From Endobugula sp965214375 (GTDB lineage: Bacteria; Pseudomonadota; Gammaproteobacteria; Pseudomonadales; Cellvibrionaceae), in NCBI GenBank assembly GCA_965214375.1, contig OZ243947.1:1798001-1862000 (forward strand): a DNA stretch of 64,000 nt, given 5' to 3'. Shown here piece by piece: positions 1 to 9,455 of the stretch. Numbering within the stretch: the stretch's first letter is position 1; each line of letters opens with the position of its first letter. The notes beneath the pieces are model-generated. The model was not told where the DNA came from. It was given only the letters and a program-made list of their open reading frames with translations, and did no database searches. The position numbers were made by a program, and so were the translations under genes.

Positions 1-1199
1 GGTCCATGCGTGGCAAAGCGCCGGTACGAGCTATTGACGGGACCCATGAAAAAATTGTGGGTATTGTTTCGGTCGGTTACCAAATTGATAAAGTTGCCGA
101 GATTATTAACCATCATCGTTTTACATTAATTGTCGTTATTTTCACCTCGTTTTTATTAAGTGTTTTTATTGCTGTATGGGTCGCCAATCATTTTAAAAAG
201 GCCATATTTGGCCTTGAACCACAACAGATTGCTCATTTATTCGACGAGCAAAAAGCGATTCTTGAATCGGTAAGAGAGGGAATTATTGCTATTAACAATA
301 CAGGAAAAGTCACTACCGTTAACAAGGCGGCAATTGAGACCTTGGATTTGCCCAAGGGTATTACACTGACAGACTGCCATATCAGTGATATTTTAGATGA
401 CACCTCTATGGTCGATGTTCTTGAAACAGGGCAGCCGCAGTTTGATCAGGAAGTATGGCATAACAACCAGAATATTATTGCCAACCGCTTGCCTTTAAAA
501 CAAGGACATAATATTACCGGAGTGGTATCGAGCTTCAGGAGAAAAGATGAGCTCGATATGATTAGCAAAAAGTTATCACATATACAACAATATGCTGATA
601 GCTTGCGCAGCCAAGCCCATGAATATTCTAACAAATTACATACCATTGCAGGCTTGATACAAATCGGCGCCAGTCACGAAGCCATGGAATTAATTGGACA
701 GGAAAGCCAAGGACATCAGGAATTGATCCAACTGCTCATTAAGGCGGTACCTGACCCGGTGATTGCAGGTTGCCTATTGGGAAAATACAATCGCGCCAAA
801 GAATTGGGTTTACAATTGATGATTGATGAAGAAAGCCATATGGCAGAGTTACCAGACCATATACCCCGAGAGCATCTAGTGAGTATTATCGGCAATCTCA
901 TTGATAATGCCCTGGAAGCCACTTTAAGCCATAAAGGATTAGGGGGTGAAATACATCTGTCGATGACAGATCTTGGCAATGATCTTATTTTTGAATGTGA
1001 AGACCAAGGCATAGGCATTGCAAAAGGACTGGAACAAAAAATATTTGATAAAGGCGTTACCAGCAAGAACAAAGACGGCCATGGCATAGGGCTGTATCTT
1101 GTGAAAAAGTTATTAATTGGCCTGCATGGAACCATTACAGTCGCCAACCAAGAGGAAGGTGGCCGGTTTACGGTTTATATTCCAAAATATAGAAATTAA
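1..1199 (+). CDS. CitA/DcuS-type sensor histidine kinase, 5' end cut by window
   Basis: Inner-membrane sensor kinase of the citrate/C4-dicarboxylate family. The reading frame is open to the left edge, so the start and most of the periplasmic sensor lie outside. Counting from the first visible Met (position 6), residues 1-30 are the end of the sensor domain, 38-62 form a membrane helix, about 75-180 a cytoplasmic PAS domain, and 198-220 the Spo0B-like dimerisation helix with phospho-acceptor H205 in the motif RSQAHEYSNKLH. The ATPase domain has the N box NLIDNALEA, then DQGIGIA and GHGIGLYLVKK. The partner regulator starts 21 nt downstream. A nearby porin and citrate-lyase remnant suggest a citrate or dicarboxylate ligand; this is inference, and the ligand-binding residues are not visible. 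Confidence 0.9.
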   Translation, partial: SMRGKAPVRAIDGTHEKIVGIVSVGYQIDKVAEIINHHRFTLIVVIFTSFLLSVFIAVWVANHFKKAIFGLEPQQIAHLFDEQKAILESVREGIIAINNTGKVTTVNKAAIETLDLPKGITLTDCHISDILDDTSMVDVLETGQPQFDQEVWHNNQNIIANRLPLKQGHNITGVVSSFRRKDELDMISKKLSHIQQYADSLRSQAHEYSNKLHTIAGLIQIGASHEAMELIGQESQGHQELIQLLIKAVPDPVIAGCLLGKYNRAKELGLQLMIDEESHMAELPDHIPREHLVSIIGNLIDNALEATLSHKGLGGEIHLSMTDLGNDLIFECEDQGIGIAKGLEQKIFDKGVTSKNKDGHGIGLYLVKKLLIGLHGTITVANQEEGGRFTVYIPKYRN

Positions 1200-1220
1200 C
1201 CCGTTCTTTTTACTATTGAT

Positions 1221-1910
1221 ATGAACAATATTCGAGTTGTCATCGCAGAAGACGATAAACAAATTGCAGAAATACAAAAGCGATTTTTGGAGCGCATTGA
1301 AAATTTCGAGCTAGTTGGCCTCGCACATGAGCTTGAAGAGGCAGAAGATCTTGTAGAGATATTACAACCTGACTTATTGCTGCTTGATATTCAATTCCCT
1401 ACAGGAACCGGGCTAGATCTTCTACGTAAGCTACGCGCGCAAAATAGCAGTGTTGATATTATTCTGATTACTGCCGCCAAAGAAGTAAAAACACTCAAAG
1501 AAGCATTAAGAGGCGGGATTTTTGACTATATTCTAAAGCCATTGGTGTTTGAACGCCTGCAAGCAACATTGATCAGCTATCGCGAACAATCCAATAAATT
1601 AAAAAATATTAAGTCCATTGATCAACGCGATGTTGATACTATTCTTCCCCGAAAATCAATCAATAAAAGCAATATAAAAACGACACGATTACCGAAAGGA
1701 ATTGATGCCTTGACACTAGATAAAATAAGGGCAGAGTTTAATGATAACTTACCGCCGATTAGCGCAGAGGGAGTCGGAGAACTTATTGGAGCAAGCCGAA
1801 CGACTGCACGTCGCTATCTGGAATATATGGTAAGCACTAATGAGTTGATTGCCGAGGTCAGTTATGGCAGCGTTGGCCGACCGGAAAGAAAATACAGTAG
1901 CGCTGGGTAA
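1221..1910 (+). CDS. CitB/DcuR-family response regulator
   Basis: DNA-binding response regulator of 229 aa, partner of the kinase just upstream. The receiver domain (1-120) has the acidic pair D11/D12, phospho-acceptor D56 in LLLLDIQFP, T84 and K106. The C-terminal part (about 165-225) carries a helix-turn-helix with the sequence GASRTTARRYLEYMV, typical of the CitB/DpiA/DcuR branch rather than OmpR or NarL types. No clear Shine-Dalgarno lies before the ATG, which fits translational coupling to the kinase. Family members normally switch on uptake and catabolism of citrate or C4-dicarboxylates. The downstream porin or the original citrate-lyase gene would be plausible targets (inference). Confidence 0.9.
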   Translation: MNNIRVVIAEDDKQIAEIQKRFLERIENFELVGLAHELEEAEDLVEILQPDLLLLDIQFPTGTGLDLLRKLRAQNSSVDIILITAAKEVKTLKEALRGGIFDYILKPLVFERLQATLISYREQSNKLKNIKSIDQRDVDTILPRKSINKSNIKTTRLPKGIDALTLDKIRAEFNDNLPPISAEGVGELIGASRTTARRYLEYMVSTNELIAEVSYGSVGRPERKYSSAG

Positions 1911-1930
1911 TCTACGACCCATAAAGAACA

Positions 1931-1957
1931 ATAAAAAACGGCCAGATATCTGGCCGT
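1931..1957 (-). terminator. Rho-independent terminator, minus strand
   Basis: A perfect 18-bp palindrome (1939-1956, CGGCCAGATATCTGGCCG) extended by one A-T pair is followed on the minus strand by six Ts (complement of 1933-1938). It would end transcripts from the porin gene at 2025-3008. On the plus strand no U tract follows. Confidence 0.6.
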
Positions 1958-2015
1958 AAAAAAAAGGGCTTAAGCATCATGAATATTAGGGGACCCAACC
2001 TGCAAGCCCTTTTTT
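1958..2015. terminator. Long-loop bidirectional terminator hairpin
   Basis: AAAAAAGGGCTT (1960-1971) pairs with AAGCCCTTTTTT (2004-2015), a 12-bp stem with a 32-nt loop. Both strands end in a T tract, so it can serve the response-regulator gene on the plus strand and the convergent porin gene on the minus strand. The large loop makes it less certain than the adjacent palindrome. Confidence 0.5.
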
Positions 2016-2024
2016 AGCTCTAGC

Positions 2025-3008
2025 TTATAATAAAATACGTAAACCAACAACATACCCCATTTTTACTAAGTCTTTATCGTTGTCGCCTATTTCACCGAAA
2101 AAGCGCACATTTTTAGCTTCAGGAAACTTATAGGTAATATTTGCATACCAACCACTGACATCGCCAGCAACAGTGCCATCGTCTTCATTATTAAAACCTA
2201 TACCAACATTTGTAGTTGAGGAGGTTTTAAAGCCTGCAACCACATTGTTAATTTCTTTTTCGGCGCCGCCCGTAAAATCGACTTTACTATAATCAACACC
2301 GAGGTCAAAATTAGAAGCCTTGTATGAAGCACTAAAACCGGTTACTTTTGCGTCGGAAGTACTTGATGTTTGCGCATTTTGATAATCCATATAGGCTGCA
2401 GAAACCTCTAACGGGCCTAAGTTAGTTGATAAAAAGACATCGAAAAATGACTTGGTATTGGTGTCGTTATCATCACCTTCTAGCTCTGTAGAAGTGATAA
2501 CAGTCATTGCTCCTGCTTTAGTTTGCAACTTAATAAGGTCATCACCTTTATCGGCAATATCTTCAAAACCATCTTCTGCAACACCAACTTTCTCATAGGC
2601 TTTTTCAACACCAAACTCATCACCTGCACTGCCTGTTTTACCAAAAATAATTTTTGTGCCACTACCGAAATCAATACCTAAAAAAGCTTCTTCTAATTTT
2701 GTACCAGTAGTTGCCTCATCATTTGCTATACCATCGAAACTAAAATGCAGCTCACCAAAGGCTTTCATGCCATTATTTAATTCGTAAGTAACGACATTTT
2801 TTAATTCAAGATCGTCATAAGCAAGATCTAATGATGGATCACCTGTGTTTACATCTTTCTCTAGCTGAACTTGCCAATCTCCTTTTAATTTGTAACTTAA
2901 ATTACCTTTCTTATAAAGCTCTACCGTTGCATCAGCAGAATTTGAAAAAATACCAGCTACCATTAACACTGATACTGCTACCGTTAATTGTGATTTTTTA
3001 ATAGCCAT
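2025..3008 (-). CDS. Outer-membrane porin, Gram-negative porin superfamily
   Basis: Predicted 327-aa beta-barrel porin. Residues 1-27 are a signal peptide with probable cleavage after SADA. The rest alternates short amphipathic strands with Asp/Gly/Asn-rich turns, as in 16-strand general porins; the sequence is acidic. A strong GGGGGGA Shine-Dalgarno lies before the ATG. The protein ends in LRILL rather than the usual terminal Phe recognised by the BAM complex, which is odd. It lies convergent to the CitAB-like pair and divergent from the citrate-lyase remnant, so it may once have admitted citrate or related acids (inference). Substrate is not determinable from sequence. Confidence 0.8.
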   Translation of the reverse strand: MAIKKSQLTVAVSVLMVAGIFSNSADATVELYKKGNLSYKLKGDWQVQLEKDVNTGDPSLDLAYDDLELKNVVTYELNNGMKAFGELHFSFDGIANDEATTGTKLEEAFLGIDFGSGTKIIFGKTGSAGDEFGVEKAYEKVGVAEDGFEDIADKGDDLIKLQTKAGAMTVITSTELEGDDNDTNTKSFFDVFLSTNLGPLEVSAAYMDYQNAQTSSTSDAKVTGFSASYKASNFDLGVDYSKVDFTGGAEKEINNVVAGFKTSSTTNVGIGFNNEDDGTVAGDVSGWYANITYKFPEAKNVRFFGEIGDNDKDLVKMGYVVGLRILL

Positions 3009-3047
3009 TAAAGCTTCCCCCCGTTAATTTTAGATTATTTATCATTA

Positions 3048-3091
3048 AAAGAGGCCATCACATTCACGCATACAGCCTCTTTAAGAGAGGC
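3048..3091 (-). promoter_or_regulatory. Mutually exclusive hairpins in porin leader
   Basis: On the minus strand AGAGGC (3080-3075) can pair either with GCCUCU just upstream (3091-3086) or with GCCUCUUU just downstream (3055-3048); the second pairing is an 8-bp stem followed by a short U run. Such competing stems in a leader are the layout of an attenuator. No leader peptide or known ligand fold was recognised. The rest of 3009-3268 is AT-rich intergenic DNA; on the plus strand TATAAT at 3244-3249 is a plausible -10 for the downstream remnant. Confidence 0.3.
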
Positions 3092-3268
3092 AAGATTAGA
3101 TGTTTAAATGACAACAAAGATAGCTTTAAAACTTAAATCACCATTAAATGTATTTAGCTTATATTGTGCATAATGTTTACGTGTTTTTTTAATTAAACTT
3201 TCTTACAAAAGTAATCACAAAAATAAAAATATACTCATAAAATTATAATAAAAACAAGGTTACTAAAA

Positions 3269-6200
3269 ATGGCTCAGCGTGCAATAAAAGAATATGATGC
3301 CAAATGCTTGCTCGATCGCTACGTAGAAGAAAAATCACACCAAGGCATTCATCGATTACAAAAAAAAGCGGCCTTTCGAGAAGGCGAAAAATGGCATGAA
3401 TTATTAAAAAACAACCCATGGTTAAAAAACAACTCACTGGTTATAAAACCAGACATACTCATTGGCAGGCGTAATAAAAACAACTTGCTATTACTAGACA
3501 TAGATGAAAAAACAGCAAAAAAATTTACATCTTCAAAAACAAAAAAAAATCATTAATATCAACGAAACACGAGGCAAAATAGAGCACTGTATTATAGAGC
3601 CATTTATACCTCACAATAAAAACAAAGAATTATATCTCTCTATCAACACAGAAAAAGAAAAAGATATCATATTTTTTTCAACAAACGGTGGCATTGATAT
3701 TGAAGATGAATGGGATAACAGTATTGTCAAAATAGAAATACCAACAGGAAAAACAATATTATCAACACAACTGAAAAAAAATTTACCTCCAACATTAATA
3801 TAAGAAGATAAAGAGCTATTATCATTTTATATGGTTTGTTTATATAATTTTTTTGTAGACCTTGACATTGTCTTTCTGGAAATAAAACCTCTCATTATAA
3901 AAGATAAGCAATGCATTCCATTGGATATGAAAATAGACGATACCGCCTTATTTCAACACCAACATTTATGGAAAAATATTGACTTTATTGCAAAATTTGG
4001 CGAAGAACTATCAGAAGAAGAGAAAAAGATACAAGAACTAGATCGCAATACAGGGGCAGCCTTAAAATTTCACATACTAAATCCCAACGGAAGCATATGG
4101 ATGCTTATCGCTGGCGGCGGTGCCAGCGTTATTTATACCGATACAATAGCCAGCTTTGGGTATATTAACGAACTGGCTAATTACGGGGAATACAGCGGCA
4201 ACCCATCTTCAGAAGACCTCTATCACTATACAAAAACCATATTGCACTTAATGAAAAAAAGTCCTTCTAAAAAATCAAAAATATTATTAATTGGCGGAGG
4301 CATCGCTAACTTTACTGATATCACAAAAACTTTCACCGGTATTATTCAAGCATTACGTCATTATAAATAATATCTTCAATCAGAAAATATAAAAATCTAT
4401 GTGCGACGCGGAGGACCAAACCATCAACAAGCACTCGATAACATCAAGTTATTGGGTGATGAAATCAACATTCCTATTGAGTTTTATGGTCCGGAAAACG
4501 ATATGACATGCATTGTAAAAAAAGGCATTGCCACACTATGAAATCAACTTACGATATTTTCAACCGAGAAACATAAGCTATTATCTATGGGCGACAACCT
4601 ATCACCATACAACGTATGCTGGATTTTGATTATACCTGCCAACGCAAAACTTCTGTCGTCGCGGTTATTACTGAAGACAGGGCATCTATGTTAAAAGTAT
4701 TTTGGGGCAAAGATGAAATATTTATTCCATGTTATCAAACAATGGAAGATGCCCTAGAGAAACATGGCAACACTGATGTAATAATTAATTTCTCGTCCTT
4801 TCGATCAGCGTATCATACCAGTGATCAAGCTCTAGAATTCCCACAAATTAACACGCTCATCATTATCGCAGAAGGCATTCCTGAAAGAAAAGCACGACTA
4901 TTAGCGATGAAAACCCAAGCATATGGAAAAACCATTATTGGTCCAGCAACAGTGGGAGCAATTAAGGCAGGCTGTTTTAAAGTCGCCAATGCAGCAGGTA
5001 CACTGGACAATATTATTCACTGTAACTTACACCGCAGCGGCAGTGTTGCTTTCGTATCAAAATCAGGCGGCATGTCAAATGAAATCTATAATGTTATTGC
5101 AAGAAACACCAATGGCTTATATGAAGGTATTGCTCTAGGTGGCGACCGCTATCCAGGGTCATCTTTTATTGACCATATGTTACGCTGGGAAAAAAATCCT
5201 GATGTATCGATGTTAGTGGTTCTAGGAGAAGTGGGCGGCAGCCACGAATACGCTATTGTTGATGCCTTAATTGGAAGACAAATAACAAAACCTGTTGTTG
5301 CCTGGGTTTCCGGAACATCCGCCACATACTTTACATCAAACATTCAATTTGGCCTGCGGGGGCTATAGCAAATAATAAAGCAGAATCTGCAGAAGCTAAA
5401 AATCAGGTGCTACGACAAGCAGGTGCTGTCGTACCTGAGTCATTTGATGACTATAGCAAAGCGATTAATACAACCTGTAATAAAGTAGCAGATACTTTAC
5501 ACAGCAACAATAATGGGCAGTCCTCATCAGAAAAAACACCACGGTTGCCAGAGAATTACGACGAACTAAAAAAACAGGGAAAAGTTCGTAAAGCAACCCA
5601 TTTTGTATCGACCATTAGTGATGAGCGTTCTGGCGAATTATATTACGGCAATGAAAAAATGCTGGATATTATATCCGATGGGAAAGGTATTGGTTATTTG
5701 ATTGGTAAACTCTGGTTTAAGAAAAATCTGCCCAATTGGGCAACACATTTTCTGGAAATGATGATCATTATTTCAGCCGATCACGGGCCTGCCGTAGCAG
5801 GTGCACACAATGCAATTGTTACCGCACGCGCAGGAAAAGTTATGCTGTCATCACTAGTCTCGGGATTATTAACAATTGAGCCTCGATTTGGGGGCGCCCT
5901 GAATGATGCAGGCAAATATTTTTTTGAGGCGCAACAGAAACAGCGAACACCTGTAGACTTCATTATAACAATGAAAAAAATGGGCAAACCAATCCCAGGA
6001 ATCGGCCACAAAATTTATAGTCAATATAGCCCTGACACACGATCGCAAACCATCCAACAATACGCCCGCAAGCACTTTGCCCATACCAAGACTCTAGATT
6101 ATGCGCTGCACGTGGAATCACTGACCGTACAAAAACGCAGCAATCTTATCCTTAATGTTGATGGCGCCATGGCAAGCTGCTTGATTGATATGATGTACTC

Positions 6201-6375
6201 CATCCCTGAATTTACCACAGAAGACATTGCCGATATTATTTATAGCGACCAATTGAACGCCATCTTCGTACTGGCAAGAACCATTGGCTTCATTGGTCAT
6301 ATTTTTGATCAAGACCGCTTGAAGCAACCGCTGTATCGCCATCCATGGGATGATATACATTATCAGGTTAGGTAG
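3269..6375 (+). pseudogene. Single-chain ATP-citrate lyase (ACLY type), degraded
   Basis: Remnant of a long ATP-citrate lyase, the enzyme that splits citrate with CoA and ATP to acetyl-CoA and oxaloacetate. The order matches the animal-type fused enzyme: N-terminus MAQRAIKEYDAK, then KNNPWLKNNSLVIKPD, IIEPFIPH, the citrate-binding stretch GGGASVIYTDTIASFGYINE, YVRRGGPN, MLDFDYTC, GPATVGAIKAGCFKVANAAG, SGGMSNE, then the citrate-synthase-like C-terminal part with ADHGPAVAGAHN, GIGHKIYSQ and ending RHPWDDIHY. The frame is broken at least six times: an extra base in the A9 run 3541-3549; in-frame TAA at 3801, 4368 and 4574; a frame change near 4541; and a 1-nt deletion at 5354-5355 inside the phosphohistidine codon of QFGHAGA. 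The last open part ends 32 nt before ubiA. No working enzyme can be made. Confidence 0.93.
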
Positions 6376-6407
6376 AATAGCCGCAACTATTTAACGACAC
6401 CGATACC

Positions 6408-7286
6408 ATGCAATTACCCTTGCTTTCACGAACTCAATTCCGCTTATACTGGGAACTGATGCGCTTTCACCGCCCTATTGGAATTTTATTGTTACTCTGG
6501 CCAACCTGGTGGGCGCTCTGGCTAGCCGCAGAAGGCCGTCCTGAATGGAACATTCTTATTATTTTTACACTGGGCGTTATACTTATGCGTGCGGCTGGTT
6601 GTGTGATTAACGACATTGCCGACCGTGATATTGATCGCAATGTTGCCCGCACCCAAACACGCCCTATTACCTCCGGAAAAATCACTGTTAGATCAGCGCT
6701 ATTCTTGTTGGCAGCATTGATCGTATGCGCTTGTTTACTCGTGCTGCTAACCAACCGCCTCACTATCTATCTATCATTTATCGCTGTTGCATTGGCCTGC
6801 TGTTATCCGTTTATGAAACGCTATACCCATTTACCACAAGTGGTGCTGGGCGCTGCGTTCTCAATGAGCATTCCCATGGCATTTGCCGCACAAACGGGTG
6901 AACTGCCAACAGTAGTATGGCTGGTTTATGTCACCAATTTACTATGGACTGTGGCCTATGACACATTTTATGGCATGGCGGATCGTGAACACGATAAACA
7001 CATCGGCGTGAAGTCTACCGCTATCCTCTTTGAAGACAACGACCGCTTAATCACTGCAACCATCCAACTATTAGCGCTGGCTGGTTTCTTTATGATGGAA
7101 CAACGTTTTGAACTGGGTGGCTACTACGTTATTGGCTGCATGATTGCTGCCCTACTCATGGCTTACCAACAATGGCTGATTCGTCATCGTCAGCCTGCAT
7201 CCTGCTTCCATGCTTTTATGAATAATCACTGGGTTGGTTGCAGTATTTTTCTAGGCATCTTCACACATTACCTGTTTATCGGATAA
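6408..7286 (+). CDS. ubiA: 4-hydroxybenzoate octaprenyltransferase
   Basis: Integral membrane prenyltransferase that attaches the polyprenyl tail to 4-hydroxybenzoate in ubiquinone synthesis. The 292-aa length is normal for UbiA. The first Asp-rich motif NDIADRDIDRNV (about residues 66-77) and the second, YDTFYGMADREHDK (about 184-197), bind Mg-diphosphate; eight or nine hydrophobic segments are visible. The usual neighbour ubiC is not upstream; the broken citrate-lyase gene occupies that side. Position before phoB-phoR is the arrangement known in Pseudomonas and relatives. Confidence 0.96.
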   Translation: MQLPLLSRTQFRLYWELMRFHRPIGILLLLWPTWWALWLAAEGRPEWNILIIFTLGVILMRAAGCVINDIADRDIDRNVARTQTRPITSGKITVRSALFLLAALIVCACLLVLLTNRLTIYLSFIAVALACCYPFMKRYTHLPQVVLGAAFSMSIPMAFAAQTGELPTVVWLVYVTNLLWTVAYDTFYGMADREHDKHIGVKSTAILFEDNDRLITATIQLLALAGFFMMEQRFELGGYYVIGCMIAALLMAYQQWLIRHRQPASCFHAFMNNHWVGCSIFLGIFTHYLFIG

Positions 7287-7307
7287 CTAGCAACGAGCAC
7301 GTTCAGA

Positions 7308-7325
7308 CTGTCATAAAACCGTAAT
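7308..7325 (+). promoter_or_regulatory. Pho box upstream of phoB
   Basis: CTGTCATAAAACCGTAAT closely matches the PhoB consensus of two 7-bp CTGTCAT repeats separated by an AT spacer; the second repeat is weaker. It lies about 60 nt upstream of the phoB start and implies autoregulation of phoBR under phosphate limitation. Confidence 0.8.
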
Positions 7326-7384
7326 AATGACGTTATTTAATGCTAAGCTAGCAAGTTTTAAATGGATAAACGACGAGTTGCACT

Positions 7385-8083
7385 ATGAGCCAAAACAAAA
7401 CCATCCTGATTGTTGATGATGAAGCAGCCATTCGCGATATGCTGCGTGTCGCACTGGAAATGGCAGATTATCGCTGTCTTGAAGCCGCTGACACTCAGGA
7501 AGCTCATGCGATTATTATTGATGAAAAACCCAGCTTAATCCTGCTGGACTGGATGCTACCCGGCACTAGTGGTATCGAACTAGCTCGTCGACTCAAGAAA
7601 AATGAACTCACAGCCACGATTCCCATTATTATGCTGACAGCCAAAGGCGAAGAAGACAACAAAGTTCAAGGCCTAGAGGTGGGTGCTGATGACTATATCA
7701 CCAAACCTTTTTCACCTCGCGAGTTGGTTGCTCGCCTGAAAGCGGTATTACGTCGTACTGAAAGCGTTACTGCTTTAGATACTATCGAGGTAGAAAACCT
7801 GCGCATGGATCCGGCCAGTCACGTGGTTACCATTCTTGATGAACCCTTGAAAATGGGGCCAACTGAATACCGCCTGTTGGAATTTTTCCTGACCCACCAA
7901 GACCGTGTTTACAGTCGTGGACAATTATTGGATCACGTGTGGGGCGGTAACGTCTACGTAGAAGAACGTACTGTGGACGTGCATATTCGCCGCCTGCGTA
8001 AAGCATTAAAGGGGCACGACCGCTTAATTCAGACCGTACGTGGAGCAGGCTATCGTTTCTCGGCAAAATTAGCTGCCAGCTAA
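7385..8083 (+). CDS. phoB: Phosphate regulon response regulator PhoB
   Basis: OmpR-family activator of the phosphate-starvation regulon, 232 aa. The receiver domain has D11/D12, phospho-acceptor D55 in LLDWMLPG, and K107 in DDYITKPFSPREL. The C-terminal winged helix (about 130-230) includes MGPTEYRLLEFF and VDVHIRRLRKAL, the recognition helix typical of PhoB. A Pho box precedes the gene; phoR follows after 64 nt and the pst transporter genes lie nearby. Assignment rests on domain, length and context together. Confidence 0.97.
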   Translation: MSQNKTILIVDDEAAIRDMLRVALEMADYRCLEAADTQEAHAIIIDEKPSLILLDWMLPGTSGIELARRLKKNELTATIPIIMLTAKGEEDNKVQGLEVGADDYITKPFSPRELVARLKAVLRRTESVTALDTIEVENLRMDPASHVVTILDEPLKMGPTEYRLLEFFLTHQDRVYSRGQLLDHVWGGNVYVEERTVDVHIRRLRKALKGHDRLIQTVRGAGYRFSAKLAAS

Positions 8084-8147
8084 ATAACAATCCCACATCC
8101 GTTTGGTTATACTAGTAACCATTAACACGGGTTCTGGAGTCTTCATC

Positions 8148-9455
8148 GTGCGCAACGACTTTAATCTGGAAATACAGCGCATTTCCTTTCTACTCTGCAT
8201 CTGCCTATTTATTGGCCTGATCATAGAGAAGCTAATGGCTGTCTTACTCATTGGCTGCATTTTGTATATCCTCTGGACGTTATTCCAAATCTATCAACTG
8301 GAAACATGGCTAAGGAATAGCCGCCTGAACAACATCCCGGATGCCAGTGGTATATGGGGTAATATTTTTGACAATCTGGCACGCGACAAGAAACGGCAAA
8401 ATAAAGAAAGAAAGCGCCTCAAGGCCGTTATCCACCGAGTGGAAACCATGACAGAAGCATTAGCTGATGCTGTCATACTGCTTGAACCTGACCACTCTAT
8501 CAGTTGGATTAACAAGGCCTCACAAAACCTACTTAGACTTAAAAAATCGGATATCGGTGATCCCATTACCAATTTTATTCGCCACCCGGTTTTCGTTAAC
8601 TATATCAACGACAGTAATTTTGATGAGCCCTTGTTGTTACCTGCCATTGGTAATATCGAACAACGTCTGGAAGTGCGCCTGAGCTTATTCGGCAACAAAG
8701 AAGGCTTAATGATTGTTCGCGATGTGACACAACTGCATCGCCTGGAGAAAATGCGCAAAGATTTTGTGGCTAATGTTTCGCATGAATTACGTACACCATT
8801 AACGGTGATTTCAGGCTATGTTGAAACACTCAGCGACTCCAACGATGTTAATAGCCGCTGGCAAAAACCGTTAAAACAAATGCAACAACAAGCATCACGC
8901 ATGACCGCGTTGATTAATGACTTAACCATGTTATCAAAACTGGAAACCGAAGAGATCAACAAAAGCCCTGCACCAGTGATGCTAAAGCCGCTACTAAGTA
9001 TGATTGTTAATGAAGTGGTCACGGTTAAAAAGTTTAATGATCGTAATATCAATATTCACTGTGAAGATAATGTAATGATTATGGGTAATGACAGAGAATT
9101 ACATAGCGCATTATCCAATCTTATTTTGAATGCTGTTAAATATTCACCGGCAGACAAGCCGGTCACTATTGACGCTCACAGAAATGCTTTTAAGGAATTG
9201 GAGATTCGTGTTATTGATGAAGGTATTGGCATTGAGATTCACCATATTGCCCGTTTAACCGAGCGTTTCTACCGTGTTGATTCCAGTCGCTCCATCGCAA
9301 CCGGTGGTACCGGTTTAGGGCTGGCCATTGTCAAACATATTTTAGCTCGGCATGATGCTCGCCTGCTTATTGTCAGCGAATATAAAAAAGGCAGTGCCTT
9401 TACGGCCATTTTCCCCGCGGCACGCATTCAACTACACGGCCATGAAAACTGCTGA
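8148..9455 (+). CDS. phoR: Phosphate regulon sensor kinase PhoR
   Basis: Membrane-bound histidine kinase that phosphorylates PhoB. The GTG at 8148 is chosen because GGAG (8136-8139) lies 8 nt upstream; a TTG 45 nt earlier has no ribosome site. The 435-aa product has two closely spaced N-terminal hydrophobic segments, a linker, a PAS domain (about 95-200), the phosphorylation motif VSHELRTPLTVISGY, the N box NLILNAVKYS, then DEGIGI and GTGLGLAIVK. As usual for PhoR there is no large periplasmic sensor; signalling goes through PstSCAB and PhoU, which are all encoded in this window. It overlaps the next gene by 14 nt. Confidence 0.95.
   Translation: MRNDFNLEIQRISFLLCICLFIGLIIEKLMAVLLIGCILYILWTLFQIYQLETWLRNSRLNNIPDASGIWGNIFDNLARDKKRQNKERKRLKAVIHRVETMTEALADAVILLEPDHSISWINKASQNLLRLKKSDIGDPITNFIRHPVFVNYINDSNFDEPLLLPAIGNIEQRLEVRLSLFGNKEGLMIVRDVTQLHRLEKMRKDFVANVSHELRTPLTVISGYVETLSDSNDVNSRWQKPLKQMQQQASRMTALINDLTMLSKLETEEINKSPAPVMLKPLLSMIVNEVVTVKKFNDRNINIHCEDNVMIMGNDRELHSALSNLILNAVKYSPADKPVTIDAHRNAFKELEIRVIDEGIGIEIHHIARLTERFYRVDSSRSIATGGTGLGLAIVKHILARHDARLLIVSEYKKGSAFTAIFPAARIQLHGHENC

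Noticed and set aside
3801..4576. Reassignment of TAA as a sense codon in the lyase gene
   Set aside because: Intact genes throughout the window end in TAA, and the lyase also carries frameshifts; simple decay explains it.
3269..6375. Five separate small genes
   Set aside because: Their products are consecutive pieces of one ATP-citrate lyase in the right order, so they are fragments of one pseudogene.
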